Of a stretch of DNA of 64,000 nt, positions 1 through 8,686 are shown piece after piece. The notes below the pieces were generated by a model, which did no database searches, was not told the origin of the DNA, and worked only from the letters and a program-made list of their open reading frames with translations. Location: positions 248,001 through 312,000 of the forward strand of contig JACRPY010000002.1 in assembly GCA_016222945.1 (NCBI GenBank). The letters are read 5' to 3'. The stretch comes from Methanobacterium sp. GTDB lineage: Archaea > Methanobacteriota > Methanobacteria > Methanobacteriales > Methanobacteriaceae. Made by a program: the position numbers and the translations under genes. Positions within the stretch are counted from its first letter, which is position 1; each line of letters opens with the position of its first letter.

Positions 1-988
1 CTGCAAGTTTAGGGTTTTTTTTCCTTTCAACTGCCTGTATTTCCCTCTGTAATTTTCGGTAACTTTCCAGTCTTTTCTCAGACAGGGATCCATCACTTAT
101 GGCATTTTTAACTGCACATCCGGGTTCAGTCTCATGCGAACAATCGGAAAATTTACACTGCATCTCAAGTTCTATAATATCACTGAAAAGATCCAGCATT
201 CCCTCTCCAGCATCCCATAGCTGCAATTCCCTCATTCCAGGATTGTCTATAATTAAACCGCCATTCTCTAACATGATCAATTCTCTTTCAGTTGTAACAT
301 GTCTTCCCCTACTATCTTTTTCCCGTATTTTGCCGATATTCTGTCTTTTATAACCTTCAAGAGAGTTGATGAGTGTAGATTTGCCAACACCAGATGAACC
401 CAGCAATGCGACGGTTTTACCATCCTTAAGATAAGGTGATAATTGTTCTATGCCATCATTCTCAGTTGCACTGATAGCAACTACATTTATCCCGGGTGCT
501 ATCTCCACAACTTCATTTATTTTATTATTTACATCTTTACAAAGATCTGATTTACTTAGAATCACTACAGGCTCTGCACCTTTTTCATTAGCAATAGCGA
601 GGTATCTTTCTATCCTTCTTAAGTTAAAATCTCTGTTTAGTGAAGTGACTATAAAAATAGTATCAATGTTAGCGACAATTACCTGTTCTTCGGTAACTTT
701 ACCTGCTTCTTTCCTTGAAAACTTGCTTTTTCGAGGGAGAATGACATGTATAGTGGCAGAACCTATTTCATCTTTTGATATGGCTACCCAATCACCTACG
801 GCAGGAAGATGTTCCTTTTGGCGCAGATTACCTGAAATTCTTGCACGAATCTCTCCATCTTTGGTGTACACGTTATAACCATTTTTGTACACAGTTGAGA
901 CTCTTGCTGGTTCATATAATCCAACATAATCCCTAAAATGTTTCCCGAAAAAGGCATTCCATCCTAATTTCTTTAATAAATTATCCAA
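1..988 (-). CDS. rsgA: Ribosome small-subunit-dependent GTPase A (RsgA), 3' end cut by window edge
   Basis: Reading the reverse complement from a TTG preceded by TGAGGAATTTAAA gives about 329 codons before the left edge, so the C-terminus is missing. The protein has an N-terminal OB-like region, then a circularly permuted GTPase: SLNRDFNLRRIERYLA and ILSKSDLC (G4-like) come before the P-loop GSSGVGKSTLIN and the G3-like DNPGMREL. A zinc-binding stretch with Cys-Ser-Asp-Cys-Ser-His and a later Cys follows (CKFSDCSHETEPGC). That order is diagnostic of RsgA/YloQ, which acts in late 30S subunit assembly in bacteria. RsgA is mainly bacterial but occurs in some methanogens, so ancient transfer is likely (inference). 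The TTG start is chosen because it alone follows the ribosome-binding site. Confidence 0.9.
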   Translation of the reverse strand, partial: MDNLLKKLGWNAFFGKHFRDYVGLYEPARVSTVYKNGYNVYTKDGEIRARISGNLRQKEHLPAVGDWVAISKDEIGSATIHVILPRKSKFSRKEAGKVTEEQVIVANIDTIFIVTSLNRDFNLRRIERYLAIANEKGAEPVVILSKSDLCKDVNNKINEVVEIAPGINVVAISATENDGIEQLSPYLKDGKTVALLGSSGVGKSTLINSLEGYKRQNIGKIREKDSRGRHVTTERELIMLENGGLIIDNPGMRELQLWDAGEGMLDLFSDIIELEMQCKFSDCSHETEPGCAVKNAISDGSLSEKRLESYRKLQREIQAVERKKNPKLA

Positions 989-1090
989 TTTAAATTCCTC
1001 AGTTTAATTAGTACAATATAGTTTAGAATATGAGTATATAAGGTTTATTATTAAAATATAATGGTAAAAATAGAAGTTTAATTGAAACCA

Positions 1091-1146
1091 TGTCCGGATA
1101 GGGACTTGAACCCAGTTAATAGATCCAAATCATATGGTATATTGCT
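1091..1146 (-). pseudogene. Decayed tRNA-Arg-like remnant (3' part of a tRNA)
   Basis: Aligned with the intact tRNA-Arg(GCG) about 1.7 kb away and in the same orientation, this stretch keeps the T-loop (GGTTCAAGTCCC), part of the anticodon arm and the 3' acceptor, with substitutions and single-base gaps. The 5' acceptor strand and D-arm are unrecognisable and the T-stem keeps only three pairs, so it cannot fold as a tRNA. It is either a decayed tandem copy or the 3'-end duplicate left by integration into the tRNA gene. Confidence 0.7.
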
Positions 1147-1188
1147 TTAATAGAGTATATACCATTATATGTATTTAAAAAATGAATT

Positions 1189-2457
1189 TTAATAGTTCAC
1201 TGGAACCATGTCTCTGTTTTTAAACTGTTTAAGTAGGAATGTTCCTATTCTGCCGCAATAGATTGCAAAAACCCCTAAAACCAGTATGAATATAAATATA
1301 GTAATATCTCCAATTGAAGATATGTTGTTTAATTTTATTCCAGATATTATGATTCCAAATATGAAAATTGCTATTACAAGGAGCGAACCAGAGATATTTC
1401 CAGTTAAGAAACCGTATTTGAAGTCATGAGTGTGGTTTTTAGCCATAAAAACAGTTATAAATCCGCTGAATAAAGTTAATAACGCGATATTATGGAATAT
1501 AAATGCAATGCTTAGTGATGTTATTACTCCCGCAATTAGGCCTTTTCCATCAATCATCAGCTCTTTAATGGTTTCTCCATGATATTCGACTTCTTCTAAT
1601 GATTTGGTGTACATGAGGGTGCTGCCACAACTACAATAAACAAAATCGTTAGGAGTTTCGTCTTCCTGGAGTTGGTAATAACCATTACATCCATGACAAG
1701 TTAATAGGCCCGTATAAGCGTTTTTATTGATTAAAAGACTCATGTCTGTTCGCATAATCGTAAAAAGGATTTTATAGGCAGATATAATATCAGATGTTGT
1801 CATGTTTATTCTTTCTTTGTTTAGGGCGTTGCATGCAGCAAGAAGTTTAGTTATTCTTTTTAGTTCTCTTTTGAATGAAATTTCCCTATCTCCAATTTCA
1901 TCACAGCATTTTGAAGCCAGTAAATCATGTAATTTATCATGGAATCTTTCAGTATGTTTATCTGTCCATTTAATTTGCCTAATATGGTAAAAAAAATCAT
2001 TATCATTAAAGCTGGCTGTAGACTGTACAAATTTAAATTTTTCAAGTCCTAAAATGATTTTTTCTAAAATATCACTTGAAAAAACAGCTTTAACATCGTC
2101 TTCATGCAAACATCTTCTTAAATTCATGGAATAAATCCAGTTAATGAAACGATAAAGATTATAAAAGGAATAATAGTCAATAGAGCCTGAAAAAACATTA
2201 GCTTGTTCCGGATCTAAGTTATTAGATATTGCACGAGTTAGGAAAGGGCTGATAGGTTGTAATTGTTTATTAGCTAGAGTTGTATCAACAGGTTCTCTCC
2301 AATTGCTAAAAACATAAAAAAGTTCATAATAAATTCCAGATGATTTTAAATCTTCTAAATCAGAAATAAGGTTTTTAACACCTTGAAAATCAAAACCTGT
2401 TCCCAGTATTGATAATTCTCCCTTTAATTTATAACTTTTATTGTCTCTTATAGCCAT
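1189..2457 (-). CDS. Orphan zinc-ribbon membrane protein (422 aa)
   Basis: I do not recognise a named family. The first ~245 residues look soluble and alpha-helical. A zinc-ribbon follows (CHGCNGYYQL, then YCSCGS), and the last ~125 residues hold about four hydrophobic segments. The soluble part resembles the 243-aa protein at 12995-13726: both have a W-x-DK motif in mid-domain, and both end in a helix of the type DIIxAxKxxxxxxxTDxSxLM. The gene lies between a tRNA-Arg remnant and the intact tRNA-Arg, a typical site for integrated DNA. The start is an ATG; upstream lies AT-rich DNA with no operon partner. Function unknown. Confidence 0.75.
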   Translation of the reverse strand: MAIRDNKSYKLKGELSILGTGFDFQGVKNLISDLEDLKSSGIYYELFYVFSNWREPVDTTLANKQLQPISPFLTRAISNNLDPEQANVFSGSIDYYSFYNLYRFINWIYSMNLRRCLHEDDVKAVFSSDILEKIILGLEKFKFVQSTASFNDNDFFYHIRQIKWTDKHTERFHDKLHDLLASKCCDEIGDREISFKRELKRITKLLAACNALNKERINMTTSDIISAYKILFTIMRTDMSLLINKNAYTGLLTCHGCNGYYQLQEDETPNDFVYCSCGSTLMYTKSLEEVEYHGETIKELMIDGKGLIAGVITSLSIAFIFHNIALLTLFSGFITVFMAKNHTHDFKYGFLTGNISGSLLVIAIFIFGIIISGIKLNNISSIGDITIFIFILVLGVFAIYCGRIGTFLLKQFKNRDMVPVNY

Positions 2458-2795
2458 ATTTTCACTTCAAACTAATTTAGTCACCTAAAAGCTCATAAAT
2501 AGTTTATTAGGGAATATAATCTGAAATATCCATATTTAAACATTTTTTAATGTTTTGAGGCCTATAAATCTTAAAATGAGATTAAAGCCACATAAAACAG
2601 GATAAATATGTAACTAATAACTATAAATGTCTATTATTAATAACTAATCATACTGATAGTATATAAATCATTATTGTTAGGAGTAAATAGAAAAGTATAT
2701 TTATTAAGAGTTTAGGTTACTATTTTAACACATTAATTAAAAGGGCAAATGACTACTACAGGGAGTTAATTCAGCTTTAAAATAATAAATAAGTA
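2458..2795. other. AT-rich intergenic stretch between orphan gene and tRNA-Arg
   Basis: No open frame with a ribosome-binding site and no tRNA-like fold is visible. It presumably holds the promoter of the minus-strand orphan gene and trailer sequence of the tRNA. If the tRNA remnant is an attachment-site scar, this is the tRNA-proximal end of the inserted segment. Confidence 0.5.
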
Positions 2796-2867
2796 TGCCC
2801 TGACCGGGACTTGAACCCGGGTAATAGGATCCGCAATCCTACGTGATATCCGCTACACTACCAGGGC
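2796..2867 (-). tRNA. tRNA-Arg (anticodon GCG)
   Basis: The reverse complement folds as a full cloverleaf. The acceptor GCCCTGG pairs with TCAGGGC, with discriminator A and no encoded CCA. The anticodon arm is TAGGA-TTGCGGA-TCCTA, giving anticodon GCG, which reads CGC/CGU arginine codons. The T-arm is CCGGG-TTCAAGT-CCCGG. No intron. Confidence 0.95.
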
Positions 2868-3009
2868 AAAAAACATTTTAATTTTCAAAATAGAATCTGA
2901 ATAATTAAATAGAGGCAGTGTTTTTTGAATTTAAATAAATTCTATATTTTCTATTAGTGTTTTTTCATATTTAAATTTTAATGAAGTGGAATAATAAATG
3001 AATTAAAAA

Positions 3010-3642
3010 TTATAAATGGATTATTTTTGTAAAATACATAATTTGGATGGCTGTTGATATTAATCCAAGTAATGCGCCACTTATAACTTGTAGAAGCGTG
3101 TGTCTTTTAAGGTATAATCGGCTCCACATAACAACAGGGATTATTGTGCTAAATATGACTCCTATTGGGCCGAAAACATAAATTAAAGCAGCTGCAGGTC
3201 CTGCAACTCCCATTGAGTGGATGCTGATTTTCCAGTAAAGATTTATGAAGAATACAATCAATGTATTGGAAAAATAGCAGAACATTAATATGGTCGTGAT
3301 TGTAGGGGCGTTAATCATGTATAATATAACTGCACCTATCAAATAAGATATAATTACCATTAGGAGAGGTACATTTCGGTCTGTTCGCTCGGGTATGTCC
3401 AGTTCTATTTGCATACCTCGTGTTTTTTTACTTTTCATCCACCCGTAAACAAGTAAAATTGGTAAAAGACCTGCAAAAACAGTGGTTATACATGTTACTA
3501 TTAAAAAATCGTGTATATTAAGAAGATAATAGTTGATTATTGCAAATGCAGGAATTGAGATTGTGGGCGCGTATGCTATGATTGAAATAAATTCTGCAAA
3601 GCGTTTTTTAACGCCATCGTCCATGATAACATTGTTTTTCAT
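3010..3642 (-). CDS. PAP2-superfamily-like integral membrane protein
   Basis: The protein has about 210 residues and some six hydrophobic segments. Spaced motifs echo the PAP2 (type 2 phosphatidic acid phosphatase) signature: a polar ERTDRNVP loop, SIHSMGVAG where PSGH is expected, and WSRLYLKRHTLLQVISG matching SRxxxxxHxxxDxxxG. Two usual catalytic positions differ: the PSGH motif is loose, and Gln replaces the Asp that partners the motif-3 His. A role on isoprenoid pyrophosphates or lipid phosphates is possible but activity is uncertain. The ATG was preferred over a TTG seven codons upstream because AGGT precedes it at good spacing. Confidence 0.65.
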   Translation of the reverse strand: MKNNVIMDDGVKKRFAEFISIIAYAPTISIPAFAIINYYLLNIHDFLIVTCITTVFAGLLPILLVYGWMKSKKTRGMQIELDIPERTDRNVPLLMVIISYLIGAVILYMINAPTITTILMFCYFSNTLIVFFINLYWKISIHSMGVAGPAAALIYVFGPIGVIFSTIIPVVMWSRLYLKRHTLLQVISGALLGLISTAIQIMYFTKIIHL

Positions 3643-3722
3643 AAGATTACCTGATTTATTCAAATTATTAAACAGAATAAAATATTTAAATCTAATAGAT
3701 AATAAGTTTTAGCTTTAATTTT

Positions 3723-4145
3723 TTAGTCCCATATATAAAGCTTAAATGTGTATCCGCCGCAGTTTTTAACCCCAACTGCTATGTTACGGCCATTTTTCAT
3801 GTCTGCATTAGCTGCAATGGTAGTGTTCAGCTGATTTACTTCTGTAAAATTATATTTCAAACTACCCATAGTTTTATTGAAGTATGAGCCTGCAATCTGC
3901 TCTGCTGAATCATAATTTTTAGTTTTCAATGCATCTGTAACACTTTGAAGCGCTGTAAAGTCGGTGGGAGTGCTTTTGTAGGTTGCCATCGTTTCTAATA
4001 TGTCGTGAGCTTCATTAGATGCACGTATTTGAGGGGCTGGTGCTGAAAAATCACTGCTAATATAAGTTACAGCAGTAAGTATAATAAAAACAGGTATAAC
4101 GGCCAGCACAGCATCTAATGTGAATATAAATCCTTTATTGTCCAT
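3723..4145 (-). CDS. Archaeal type IV pilin-like small secreted protein
   Basis: The 140-aa protein starts MDNKGFIFTLDAVLAVIPVF: a short charged stretch, Lys-Gly, then a ~20-residue hydrophobic helix. This resembles class III signal peptides processed by archaeal prepilin peptidases. The rest is polar, with a single Cys near the C-terminus (NCGGYTFKLYIWD). It follows the AIR-synthase-like gene by ~40 bp and precedes the PAP2-like gene on the same strand, so co-transcription is possible. A structural pilin or pseudopilin is the best guess; no pilus assembly ATPase is in the window. Confidence 0.6.
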   Translation of the reverse strand: MDNKGFIFTLDAVLAVIPVFIILTAVTYISSDFSAPAPQIRASNEAHDILETMATYKSTPTDFTALQSVTDALKTKNYDSAEQIAGSYFNKTMGSLKYNFTEVNQLNTTIAANADMKNGRNIAVGVKNCGGYTFKLYIWD

Positions 4146-4184
4146 AAAACCTCTTTTGTAACTAGTTTTATTATTATGAATGAA

Positions 4185-5546
4185 TTATTTTTCTTTTATA
4201 CTTCTAACTACATTATCTTTCTTGGCTATGGAATCTAAAGCAGCTTTTTCAACCTTCTGTTTCATAAGCTCAAAATCTTCAGGTGTTGTATCTCCCACGA
4301 TCTTTTTAATCTTTGTATAGGCTGCTTCTCTAAATAATGGTTTTAATTCTTCTTCAACACCATTTTTTACAAGTTTGGCTTTTCCAGTTCCATCAACAAA
4401 TCCAATTTCAGTTATACCTACATTTACGCTGGATATTACTTTTTTAACTTCTTCTGCCACATTTTTTGGTGCTATTATCATTAATGAATCTACTGAAACT
4501 CCGAGGGGGTCTATATCTAATTTTTCAAGCATTTCCAGTACTTTTGGGTTTATCACAGCTCTTATTTTATCATCATAAAAGGTTAGTCCCAGGCCTGTTG
4601 TGTTTGAAATCTCATGTGCATCGCCACGAAGCCCTCCGTTTGTAACATCAGTCATTGCATGAACTTTTGGAAGTAATCCTGCATTAAATATAGCTTCTGA
4701 TGCTTTTATGAAGCTTATGTCCATTGTTTCGTTTACAACGTCGAACATTCCATGGTATATGGCTGTTGTGGTTATAGTTCCGCCTCCAGAGCCTTCAGTC
4801 AGCAATATAACGTCTCCTACTTCTGCTCTTTTCCTTGCTGTTGGAGGATATTCTGAAATTCCGATTGCACCTACTGCACTTACTAATCGGTCCCCTAAAA
4901 CCATGTCTCCACCTACTCGAAGCGTGCTTCCAGCTACAAGAGGCACATTTACAAGTTCTGAGACTGCACAAACTCCTGCAGTAAAATCAAATAATTTTCC
5001 AACATCCCCGTCATCTGCAAGGTGTAAATCGCTTATAACGGCCACAGGGTCGGCGCCCATGACACACACATCTCTAAGCGCGGCTCTTGCAACGTGAAAT
5101 CCTCCTAAAAATGGATATTCACTTAATCGTGAGTGTATACCGTCTACTGCAGTTGTTACATAAATATCGTTGGAGTTTACACTTTTTTTGACCACACCAC
5201 CGTCATCTTGAGCTTCAGGAGTTATAAAAGCGTTTGTATGGCTGCTTGAAACAATTTCTGCTATTTTTCTGTGAACAAAAAAGTCTCCAGCTCCTCTGGA
5301 GCCCACACCAATTTGGCCCATGGCCACATCTGCTCGAGGGTATTCTATTAATTCTCTTAGGAAATCATCAGGGTGAGATTCAATTTCTAATGTATGTTTC
5401 ACTTCTTCAATCACGGCAGATGCCATTTTTAAAGCTTGATTAGAATCTATGTCTTTGTATTCCATTATTTTTTGAGTTAAATTCTCTCTAACAGATTCTT
5501 CAGAATCATGCTTTATCGCTTGCCTTACAAAGCCTTCTATATCCAC
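4185..5546 (-). CDS. AIR synthase-related protein (PurM/HypE-like fold)
   Basis: The ~450-aa protein has an N-terminal helical extension of ~75 residues, then a PurM/HypE/SelD-type ATP-binding core. It shows VAMGQIGVGSRGAGDFFVHR, the metal/ATP loop VTTAVDGIHSR, a Gly-rich strand LAGSTLRVGGDMVLGDRLV, and the C-terminal-domain motif AMTDVTNGGLRGDAHEI. Methanogens carry several such AIR-synthase-related proteins; one group is annotated as HypE-like hydrogenase maturation factor. Which substrate this one acts on cannot be read from the sequence. A GTG start is chosen three codons inside the longest frame because AAAGGTG lies six bases before it. Confidence 0.75.
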   Translation of the reverse strand: MDIEGFVRQAIKHDSEESVRENLTQKIMEYKDIDSNQALKMASAVIEEVKHTLEIESHPDDFLRELIEYPRADVAMGQIGVGSRGAGDFFVHRKIAEIVSSSHTNAFITPEAQDDGGVVKKSVNSNDIYVTTAVDGIHSRLSEYPFLGGFHVARAALRDVCVMGADPVAVISDLHLADDGDVGKLFDFTAGVCAVSELVNVPLVAGSTLRVGGDMVLGDRLVSAVGAIGISEYPPTARKRAEVGDVILLTEGSGGGTITTTAIYHGMFDVVNETMDISFIKASEAIFNAGLLPKVHAMTDVTNGGLRGDAHEISNTTGLGLTFYDDKIRAVINPKVLEMLEKLDIDPLGVSVDSLMIIAPKNVAEEVKKVISSVNVGITEIGFVDGTGKAKLVKNGVEEELKPLFREAAYTKIKKIVGDTTPEDFELMKQKVEKAALDSIAKKDNVVRSIKEK

Positions 5547-5596
5547 TTGATACACCTTTTTTTGGTATTGATAATCAAATCAATCTTAAAATCATA

Positions 5597-6190
5597 TTAT
5601 ATAATTTTTACAAAATTTTTTAAAATATTTAAGCCTATTTCTCCGCTTTTTTCAGGATGGAACTGTGTAGCATAAACATTATCTCTAAAAACAACTGCAG
5701 GAACATCAATTCCATAATCAGTAGTAGCAGCTATTATATCTGGATCATCAGGCTTTATGTAATATGAATGAACAAAATACATGTAATCATTGCTAATTCC
5801 ATTAAGAATAGGGCATTCACTCACAATTTTTAAGTTATTCCAGCCCATATGTGGTATTTTTAAACCTTCAGGCAGACGTATTACTTCACCTTTGAACACG
5901 TCAAGCCCTTTAACTCCTTTACTTTCTTCGCTTTTTGTAAATAGGATTTGCTGCCCCAGACAGACTCCTAAAAAGGGTTTTCCAGAGTTTATATGCTCAT
6001 GAATTATATTTTTATATTTTTCAAGATGTTTCATGGCGTTTCCAAATGCGCCAACTCCAGGGAGGATTAGTGCATCTGCCTTTTCCATTTCATAAATATC
6101 ATCGGAAATAATAGCTTCTTCACCAATTCTTGAGAACCCATTTTTGATGCTTTTGAGATTTCCTGTTCCGTAATTGATTATTACTATCAT
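5597..6190 (-). CDS. hisH: Imidazole glycerol phosphate synthase, glutamine amidotransferase subunit HisH
   Basis: The 197-aa class I glutamine amidotransferase starts MIVIINYGTGNLKSIKNGF. The nucleophile elbow is GVCLGQQ, and the closing HFHPEKSGE-type motif appears as TQFHPEKSGEIGLN, giving the Cys-His-Glu triad. It supplies ammonia to HisF in histidine biosynthesis. GAGGC precedes the ATG. hisF is not here; the gene follows a sugar nucleotidyltransferase by 30 bp. HisH-like amidotransferases also serve in surface-sugar amidation, so that is the main alternative, but length and motifs fit ordinary HisH. Confidence 0.92.
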   Translation of the reverse strand: MIVIINYGTGNLKSIKNGFSRIGEEAIISDDIYEMEKADALILPGVGAFGNAMKHLEKYKNIIHEHINSGKPFLGVCLGQQILFTKSEESKGVKGLDVFKGEVIRLPEGLKIPHMGWNNLKIVSECPILNGISNDYMYFVHSYYIKPDDPDIIAATTDYGIDVPAVVFRDNVYATQFHPEKSGEIGLNILKNFVKII

Positions 6191-6220
6191 TTGTGCCTCA
6201 AAAAATAAAATATGAAAGAT

Positions 6221-7279
6221 TTAAATGGTTTTAGATTTATCGTGGGCTGATCTTGAGTAAAAATCGTCTACACGTATTGTATCATCAAGGTGTGGTGTTG
6301 AAACTTCATGAAGTTTTGTATTTTCCATGGCAACAATAGAGTGAGGTTCTCCAGGCTCAATTCGCACTGTATCGTTCTTTCCGAAGTATTCTTTTCGATC
6401 TTCAAATTCGATGTAACCTGTACCACTTACAATGTACATTGTTTCATCTTTTTCAGCATGATAATGGAAAGAGGTTTGATAGCCTTCCCTTATGAATAAT
6501 TCTTTGGTAAGATATTTTTCTGTGTAAATAAGGACCTTTTCATAGCCCCATGGCTTGTCTTCCCTGTTTTTGTATTCTTTTCTTATTTCTTCAAGTTCTT
6601 TGGAGGTATCGATTGCCATCCAGAAGAGTCCATCTTCTTTGTAGTATCCAAGCTGGTTATCTTTGGCTAACATTGGAAATACGGTTTTTTCAATATCTCC
6701 CACTTCAAAATCACCGAAGTTAATTTCTCCATTTGAAAAATAAACTCCTCCATTTATATAATAATCAAGAAGAGGCTTTTCTTTAAATGAAACCAGTTTA
6801 TCTCCACTAATTTCAACTATTCCGTATGGAGACATCATTTTGGTTATAAATATGGAAAGGGGGTAATCTGACTTTTCGCCTTGATTAATCATATTTTTAA
6901 TGTTTAAATCAGCTACAACATCTCCGTTCCTAATTACGCACTGTTCATTATCTCCAATTTGTTCCATACCTAATTTTATGGCGTTTAATGTTCCAAGAGG
7001 TTCATCTTCTATTACATATTCAATTTTCATCCCGTTGTAATTATCTCCAAATCGTTCCTCGATTTTATCACTTAAAAAACCGGTTAATAGAAGCACACGG
7101 TCAACGCCAGCGTTTTTAAAATCGAAGATTTGCTTATCAAGGATAGTGTAATTGGCTTGATTTTCTAAAATTGAGTAATTATCTTTAATTTCAATTAATG
7201 GCTTGGGAATACGTTCTGTAAGTGGTCTTAACCGTTTTCCAAATCCTCCGCAAAGTATCATCCCTGCTGTTCTGCTCAT
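6221..7279 (-). CDS. Sugar-1-phosphate nucleotidyltransferase fused to a C-terminal cupin
   Basis: Residues ~5-235 form a nucleotidyltransferase domain: the loop CGGFGKRLRPLTERIPKPLI, an IRNGDVVADL metal-binding Asp, and an EKPLLDYYINGGVY sugar-binding motif. Residues ~240-345 are a cupin of the mannose-6-phosphate-isomerase type (WGYEKVL, then HYHAEKDETMYIVSGTG with His/Glu metal ligands). The fusion resembles GDP-mannose pyrophosphorylase/isomerase enzymes used to make activated sugars for surface glycans, but the exact nucleotide and sugar are unknown. GGTGATAAA precedes the ATG. Confidence 0.85.
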   Translation of the reverse strand: MSRTAGMILCGGFGKRLRPLTERIPKPLIEIKDNYSILENQANYTILDKQIFDFKNAGVDRVLLLTGFLSDKIEERFGDNYNGMKIEYVIEDEPLGTLNAIKLGMEQIGDNEQCVIRNGDVVADLNIKNMINQGEKSDYPLSIFITKMMSPYGIVEISGDKLVSFKEKPLLDYYINGGVYFSNGEINFGDFEVGDIEKTVFPMLAKDNQLGYYKEDGLFWMAIDTSKELEEIRKEYKNREDKPWGYEKVLIYTEKYLTKELFIREGYQTSFHYHAEKDETMYIVSGTGYIEFEDRKEYFGKNDTVRIEPGEPHSIVAMENTKLHEVSTPHLDDTIRVDDFYSRSAHDKSKTI

Positions 7280-7362
7280 TTTATCACCAATTTCAATTAA
7301 TATAACTTTTTTTTGTATTTTATGGAATATTAAATTTTATAGATTCATCCTATAATTAGTTG

Positions 7363-8442
7363 TTATTTATTTATATCCAGAATCAACCTTAAAAACTCGC
7401 CGAAATCAGATGCCACAATTTTATCAGTGCCCAGCGTTTTAGAATGTGCATCGAGTTCAGTAACAACAAACTTATATCCTATTTCTTTTAGAGGTTCTAC
7501 AAGTCTTGGGCCGTCAGTTATGGCTAAAGCATCTACATTTAATTTTTCTATAGGTACAGCATGGGGAACTCCAGCTACAATCAAAAAATCAATTTCGTGA
7601 TCTTTTAAAATATCTGCAGCCACATTTCCAGTTATAGGATATTCATCAAGACCTCCAGTTATCATATCAATGTCTGCGCCTTCTTTTTGGAGCTCTTTTT
7701 TGATATTTACGGCGTGCTGTCTTATTCTTGGAAGTCCTACGTTTTCATCAAGATTTGCAATTATAAATGGTTTATTATTCTCATTTATTTTGTTAAGGGG
7801 CACTTTTAAGATGTCTGCAAAAATATATGATGTTTCTTTTTTAGCGTTTAGTATAATAGCGATTTTTTCACCATCTTCAAACTTTTTAATTAACATTTTG
7901 GCGATTTCTTTTTTATCATCACCATAAGATGGAGCTATATATTCACCTTTTGCCATGCCTCTAGTTTTTTCTATTTCTGTAGCTAATTTAAGCATTTTTG
8001 TTTGTCTCTGGGCTTCATCAGACGATATTACTCCTTCTTTACTTGCAGATTCTAAAACTGCAATTGCACCTTCTGTATTGTCTCCTTCACTTAAACCGCC
8101 GTGAGATTCAACAGCAAGAACCGTAGCACTTATATTTGCATTTATAATGGATTCTTTGAGGTCTTCACCGATAATCATGCTTGCACAGGTACCTACAATT
8201 CCTACAAGCTCTGGAGAAAACATTGAATCTGCTTTTTTAAGTGTTTCTTCTAATTTGGCTGATGCACCGAATATAAAATCATTTTCAGACATGGCAGTGG
8301 TTAAAACTCTCACGCCATCATTTTCAAGGAGTCGCCCTGTTCTAAAACAGCAGCCATGAGGGCCGTGAAGTATGATAACGTCAGTGTTCATATCTCTTAA
8401 TGTGTATAATGATGCGGCGATGGGGCTTGGTCTTGGATGCAA
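7363..8442 (-). CDS. cfbD: Ni-sirohydrochlorin a,c-diamide reductive cyclase, catalytic subunit CfbD
   Basis: The 359-aa nitrogenase-NifD-like protein starts LHPRPSPIAASLYTLRD and has the Fe-S cluster cysteines in HGPHGCCFRTGR and VGTCASMIIGEDL. With CfbC it performs the six-electron reduction and ring closure that convert Ni-sirohydrochlorin a,c-diamide into seco-F430, the precursor of the methyl-coenzyme M reductase cofactor. The start is a TTG after GAGGTGAAAAT. Other cfb genes are not in the window. Length and motifs fit methanogen CfbD. Confidence 0.92.
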   Translation of the reverse strand: MHPRPSPIAASLYTLRDMNTDVIILHGPHGCCFRTGRLLENDGVRVLTTAMSENDFIFGASAKLEETLKKADSMFSPELVGIVGTCASMIIGEDLKESIINANISATVLAVESHGGLSEGDNTEGAIAVLESASKEGVISSDEAQRQTKMLKLATEIEKTRGMAKGEYIAPSYGDDKKEIAKMLIKKFEDGEKIAIILNAKKETSYIFADILKVPLNKINENNKPFIIANLDENVGLPRIRQHAVNIKKELQKEGADIDMITGGLDEYPITGNVAADILKDHEIDFLIVAGVPHAVPIEKLNVDALAITDGPRLVEPLKEIGYKFVVTELDAHSKTLGTDKIVASDFGEFLRLILDINK

Positions 8443-8599
8443 ATTTTCACCTCTAAAAGTATGTAATTTGTTAAATATGAAATATTAATGTTTTATTGGT
8501 TTTAATAAGTCTAAAAATATGTTTAATCTCTTAATAAATTCTTTATTTAATTTATTTTTAATACATATTCTACTTTTAAGATTATATAAACTTCCTACA

Positions 8600-8608
8600 T
8601 TTATATAG
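8600..8608 (+). promoter_or_regulatory. Putative TATA box upstream of the M14-like gene
   Basis: TTTATATAG sits in the divergent intergenic region between cfbD and the plus-strand gene, about 80 bases before its ATG. That would place transcription initiation some 50 bases upstream of the start codon. Inferred from the archaeal TATA consensus only. Confidence 0.35.
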
Positions 8609-8686
8609 ATTTAATGTATTTAGATGATAAAAATACATATTGTGAAAAATTATATTTTATAATTTAGTTTAACTAATCGTGATAAA

